This document shows positions 17,967-22,161 of a stretch of DNA of 22,161 nt, one piece after another (position 1 is the first letter of the stretch; every line of letters begins with the position of its first letter). The stretch is from the NCBI GenBank assembly GCA_001579985.1, contig LRSR01008172.1, forward strand, positions 1 to 22,161. Direction: 5' to 3'. The DNA comes from Hypsibius dujardini (lineage: Eukaryota; Tardigrada; Eutardigrada; Parachela; Hypsibiidae). The notes beneath the pieces were generated by a model, which was not told the DNA's origin, made no database searches, and saw only the letters and a program-made list of their open reading frames with translations. The translations under genes and the position numbers were made by a program.

Positions 17967-20322
17967 ATGTATCCGGGCCAGCAAGGTGGCAGCGGAAATG
18001 GCCTGAATAATTACAGCCATCCCAGTAATAATAATAATAATAATAATCCGTCGCAATGGCTGGACTACAATTCCGGCGGACTACCGAACCATCTTTTGCA
18101 ACCGCAACAACATATGGGATCCGGATCGGGACAACCACAACAAGGCCCAGGGTCCCTTCATCCCGGTAGTCAGCACTCCGGAATTTATCCCCCAGGATCC
18201 AGCCCGTCATCGCTGCATCACATGCAGCTGCAGCAGCAGCAACGTATGGGATCCGGATCAGCCGCAGGAGGGTCGCCGCATCCCGCGATTTATCACCCCG
18301 GATCTAGTCCGTCCCCGTCCTCATCCTTGTCTGTTCCCTCTCCAGGCATGACGTCACACCAGCAGCATTTGGTCCAGATGGCTCACCATATGACGCAAAA
18401 TAATAATAATATTTCCCAGCATTCGCAATCCCATGTGAGTTTTTCCCCTTTTCATCCGATAAATGTATGATTTAAAAAATAGTGAAGTTTTCAAAATATA
18501 TTTCAGGTGAATCAGCATTATTACCCGTATCCAACCGCGTCGCCGGTGCAGCAGCAACGGTCGAGCTATCAACAGCAGAACAACAATAATAGCAGTAGCA
18601 GTAACAGTAACAACAACCCTGCAAATTATTCCTCCCAATTGCCGAGCCCGTATTCCTCCTTTTCCGCCATGCAGAGTCCGCCGCCCAGTATGATCGGATC
18701 GCCGGGTCAGCCCTTCTCTAATTCCAGCAATCATTCAAGTGGGTACTGCTTGTTTTCCCTGGTGGGAAGGGTTCATGATTTAAAGGGGGGAATTTAGGGA
18801 TTTTGATCGGAACGCTGTGCTTGATTGACGTATTACGCGGAAGTTAGTGATGTGCTCTCTAGATCTGCTTTGTTTTGATGTGTTTATTCCTATTGGCATA
18901 TTATTATTCCTGCTGTCTGGCTCCAGGAAAGAAGCTTGCTTATAAGACATTTACAAAGTGGGGGGAGGGGAGCGAGAGATTAATTGAATTTGGAAATGAA
19001 TGATTTCTTAATTGAATTGTGCGACTGAAGTTTCCACTGAAGAAGAACATCATTGATTGATCGCTTGAGATTGATTGGACGTTGTTTGCCAGAATTCCAG
19101 TCCCACAAAACATTAGCCTCACGATTTTAAACTGGCCTTGAAACAGCTTATCTTCAACATGATTTATATTGATATTAATTAAAATAAGCTGACATTAAAA
19201 TACAACTAATAATTGGCTTCCTTCATGTGATTACGAAAGCGTTGATTGATTGAACACTCGCAGCTGGACCCATTGATTGCTTGATTGTGACAACCACTCG
19301 CCTAGTGTTGTTAAACAACGTGTTTGAAGTTTAAATAGAATATCCGATAAGTTTTTATCCTCCGGCATAGTTTATTTCAATAAAAAATTATTTAAAAAAA
19401 TCGGTTTCTATTTTTGGTACTTTAAGGAAAAAAATGATTTCCTTTAAAACCAACGCCGCTTTTTGAGCAATTTAAAACATCTCTTGAATATATATTTATA
19501 CAACGCTATACTGGTCTCTAGAATACCAGGTTTCTTTTCTCTTTTTCAGATCCTTCCCCGACGCGCAGCATGAGTTCGCCCTCCTTCCCCATGGGATCCC
19601 CGCTGATGCGGCAGTTCTCTGGCGGTGGAGGACCGCCGTCGGTCTCTTCAATCCAAGTCACCGCTGCACCGACGACCCCCTCCCCACACCAGCTCCCACC
19701 CTCACCGTCACCCTCGGCACACTCCCAAGCCTCCCCAGCGCCAGCGCCAGCGCCACCACTACTACTACCTACCCTTCCTTCATCGTCATCAACACCATCA
19801 TCAGTGACCGCCGCCGTTCGAGCTCCGGTCAAAAAATCCGCCGCGGCTCCTTCCACACCTGCTCCCAGTAAGACGATTCCCCTCACCAACGGGAAGCCCA
19901 AGAGCAGTAGCGACCCACCACCCGTTCCCGCTGCCCCGGCCATGCTGCACAGCGAGAGTATCGTGGAGGAGCCCCTCCCGCCGTATCCTTCACCAGAGGA
20001 TCTGGAGCATCTGACCCGGCACATCCGGCCAATGATTCCTGAGGCGATGCTGAATCGCATCATGGCCAAAGCCGGCATCACTTTTGCCGACCCGAAAATT
20101 GGGATTCTGATCTCTCTGGCCGGGCAGGCGTTGATCCATGACATTGTCAAGGACGCCGTGGCGATGGGGCAGCAGCAGGGGCAGGGCCAGCCGCCACTGA
20201 AGGGCCAGCTGCTGCTGCGGAAGAACCTGGAGAAGGTGCTGCAGGAGCATGGGATGAAGCAGCTGCCGGGGGAACCGTTCCCGGGGGTGAAGTCGCCGCC
20301 GCCGCCACAGTCGCAATCGTAG
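17967..20322 (+). CDS. TAF10: TAF10-like subunit of TFIID/SAGA with long low-complexity N-terminus
   Basis: Three exons, 17967-18434, 18507-18738 and 19550-20322 (phases 0 and 1, donors GTGAGT and GTGGGT), encode 490 residues. Residues 1-375 are low complexity, rich in Asn, Gln, Pro, Ser and His. They include a seven-Asn run from an AAT triplet repeat and recurring PGSSPS and MGSGS motifs. The C-terminal region (about 381-475) matches the TAF10 histone-fold domain: LEHLTRHIRPMIPEAMLNRI, a Gly turn, FADPKIGILISLAGQALIHD (family form: DPRI-RLISLAAQKFISDI), then IVKDA. The closing segment is KGQLLLRKNLEKVLQEHGM, as in the family's TL--EDL-PAL-E-G. TAF10 pairs with TAF3/TAF8 in TFIID and with SUPT7L in SAGA, in the nucleus. 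At 490 residues it is more than twice the usual length (human about 218), all from the N-terminus. Exons 1-2 could belong to a separate transcript, but phase and composition favour one gene. Confidence 0.85.
18739..19549. other. TAF10 intron 2, no other gene seen
   Basis: An 811-bp intron between GTGGGT and CAG, AT-rich in its second half and sprinkled with TTGATTGATTG-type motifs. Nothing coding is recognisable. Confidence 0.65.
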
Positions 20323-20350
20323 AAAGGGGATGTGTTTGTTGTCCTGGTGT

Positions 20351-20356
20351 ATTAAA
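20351..20356 (+). terminator. Candidate poly(A) signal ATTAAA of TAF10
   Basis: ATTAAA, the common variant signal, lies 29 bp past the TAF10 stop. It implies a very short 3' UTR. Confidence 0.5.
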
Positions 20357-20717
20357 GTTGGATCGGCGTTTAGTCTCTAGGCTTGCGTGGGAACGGGCGC
20401 GGGAGCTCTTTTTCAGCGAAGGAGACGTCTAGTGTTACGCGGCGTCAGACCAAATCTGTTGACTTGACTGTCTGGAGGATGGAATCAGTTTCGGAGAATA
20501 GACTCAGTTTCTTACCAAAAATGGATTTCCCCCGCCGTGTACAATGTAGATTGTTGGTATTGGTTCTCATTGTGATGTGGAGGTGAATTATGCAAAGTCT
20601 TGTTTTGCACTACGAGGTGTAGAAGGTGTAAAACCTTTTGACATACGGACCTTTCTTACGATTTTATTTACTACAAGCCTGCGACGTGCGTGTTGAACAG
20701 TCATGCTGTAGTACCCG

Positions 20718-20822
20718 GGCAGGCAGGCATGCAAATAGAGACAGACAAATAGCCGGACGGACGGAAAGGCAGGCTGACAGAGAGACAGAGAGACAGAGAG
20801 AAGAGAGACAAAGAGACAGACG

Positions 20823-20869
<47 letters not shown>

Positions 20870-20893
20870 GGGCAGACAGACTGACTGACACAT
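20718..20893. repeat. CAGA/CAGG/AGAG array between TAF10 and the coiled-coil gene
   Basis: A tetranucleotide array that moves from CAGG and AGAG units to pure CAGA at about 20826-20870. It is intergenic on present evidence. Confidence 0.93.
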
Positions 20894-21734
20894 TCGAGCA
20901 GGTAGTCTGGCTTAAATTTAACTAGCAAAAACTGCTACGTATCCCAAAATCCAACTAAACTTTTACAGCCGCACAGTAAAACACTGCAATGTCCGATGCG
21001 TAAACAGTTTCATCTCTTCCGGAAACTGGACGATGAAGGCTGACTACATGATACACGCGAAGTGTGAAAAGAATCACTCAGAGCTGCAGCTGTCTCCGCA
21101 CATTTCGCACTCCCTCCGTCTTTTATGGTCGCCGCGCTCTCCTGCCTCCGGCGGGGCAATCGTAATTCTGCCTCTCCACTCAATTGTGTCGGTTGATACG
21201 TGATCTGTCAAATTGACCATTCGCCCTAAGGCGGCAGGCATAACGACTTCCCGCTCACCGTCCGCTAAACAGTGCACCTGCATTTAGCCCCTTATCCAAC
21301 CACTTAAGGCACTGTACGTAGTAGGCTTAACGCCTATGCGTACTCTATGTTATACACATAAGATTTAATTGAAAAGCGTTAGGTGCGGTTCAACCGGATG
21401 GATTGAATTAATTCTGAATGACGCTAACTAATCCTTTCTTTCTTTTCACACTACCAGATACGATACTACTCTTTTCTTTCACGACGACTAGGGAAGGGAA
21501 GGAAAAGGAAGGGAGCGACGGATTGATTTTCTGCGGTTTGACGGAATGCGTCTCTCGACTCTTGATTGTGTGCTGTTTTGGCAATTGAGAGAGGCATAGA
21601 TTCTTCTTGCTCAGTCAGACAAAGTTTTGCCGAACGAAACAACGAACTCCTTTTTAGTGTCTACAACTTGTTTCTCTGACTTATCAGATTCAAACTTCCG
21701 CTTCAGTTGCTGTATTTTTTAACGTGAAGGTTGT
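20894..21734. other. Intergenic region upstream of coiled-coil gene, no gene recognised
   Basis: A 69-codon minus-strand frame at 21074-21283 has no recognised domain. A purine-rich run (GGGAAGGGAAGG type) is at about 21490-21515. The promoter and 5' UTR of the coiled-coil gene should be in the right part. Confidence 0.5.
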
Positions 21735-21980
21735 ATGTCCCACGCATCCATGATGTGCGATCAGCAAGAGGATTGGCTGTATAAGCTGGAGACTCTGCGA
21801 GACTTGAAGGGACGCCATGATGCCTTGCTGGATGTGACGGAGCGACTGCGAACGACGCATAATCAGCTGAAAACAGAGGAAAAGAATCGGGCCGACTACA
21901 AGTCGGAGACCAGCGCGTTGGAGGCGGAGAAAAATGAATTGATTGACCGTCTGCGGAAGGTCAACAAAGACTTGGAGGAT
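21735..21980 (+). CDS. Coiled-coil protein, first coding exon (gene continues past window)
   Basis: The exon runs from the ATG at 21735 to a GTAAGT donor at 21981 and encodes 82 residues, ending in phase 0. After a short Met/Cys-containing start (MSHASMMCDQQEDW), the rest is charged and helical. Leu is spaced as in heptads (LETLRDLKGRHDALLDVTER, then LRTTHNQL, SALEAEKNELIDRLRKVNKD), which predicts a long coiled coil from about residue 18. Such exons occur in many cytoskeletal, trafficking and scaffold proteins, and I cannot assign the family from this part. The following intron carries a TCTG array up to the window end. Confidence 0.7.
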
Positions 21981-22095
21981 GTAAGTCTGGAACCATCAAC
22001 CATCCCAACACAGTCTGGACTGACAACTTATTCTAGCACTGTGTCTGGACTGTCTGCATATTTGCTTGACATCGGTCGGCGTACGAAAGTTTGCA

Positions 22096-22161
22096 TTTGT
22101 ATCTGCTTGCCTGCTTGTCTTTCGATTTGTTTGTTTGTCTGTCTGTCTGTCTGTCTGTCTG
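22096..22161. repeat. TCTG array in coiled-coil gene intron, runs off window
   Basis: TGCC/TTTG variants lead into pure TCTG at the window edge, on the sense strand of the coiled-coil gene. Confidence 0.9.

Noticed and set aside
19518-20150. 210-codon minus-strand open frame opposite TAF10 exon 3
   Set aside because: It is antisense to a well-supported exon with TAF10 homology. Its Gly/Ala/Glu-rich composition is the mirror of the Pro/Ser-rich coding strand.
21074-21283. 69-codon minus-strand open frame as a small gene
   Set aside because: No known domain, no clear splice partner, and only marginal length.

Overview
The window is nuclear DNA from an animal, most likely a compact-genome invertebrate; I cannot name the species. 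The evidence is spliced genes with small GT-AG introns and metazoan protein families: OCIA-domain proteins, an SVOP-like and an SLC22-like transporter, a TAF10 subunit of TFIID/SAGA, and an RRM protein. There is no bacterial operon structure, CRISPR array or viral gene. I rebuilt gene models by hand by chaining exons whose splice phases agree and whose joined protein matches the family. They are predictions without transcript support.

Layout. 119-2203 (minus) is an RRM protein whose first intron holds a 424-bp MITE. 2781-4306 (plus) is the C-terminal half of an SLC22-type transporter. It meets OCIAD1/asrij (4502-6409, minus) tail to tail, with the two poly(A) signals about 30 bp apart. 7367-10999 (plus) is a 13-exon SVOP-like transporter, head to head with OCIAD1. 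12225-13823 (minus) is a second, divergent OCIA-domain gene. 13.9-17.4 kb has no gene I can support and is packed with short palindromic elements: eight copies of five families, most flanked by TA. 17967-20322 (plus) is TAF10 with a long low-complexity N-terminus. 21735-21980 (plus) is the first exon of a coiled-coil protein that runs off the window.

Tetranucleotide TCTG/CAGA arrays run through most large introns. Eight of the ten I scored carry TCTG on the sense strand of the host gene. These arrays are open in every frame and create many spurious Cys-Leu-Ser-Val reading frames, which I left out.

The genes do not form an evident pathway. The two OCIA genes suggest an old duplication and the two transporters are different MFS families. 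The least ordinary parts are the MITE cluster, the second OCIA gene, the SLC22 gene with no visible 5' half, the duplicated SVOP 3' region and the in-frame terminal SVOP intron.
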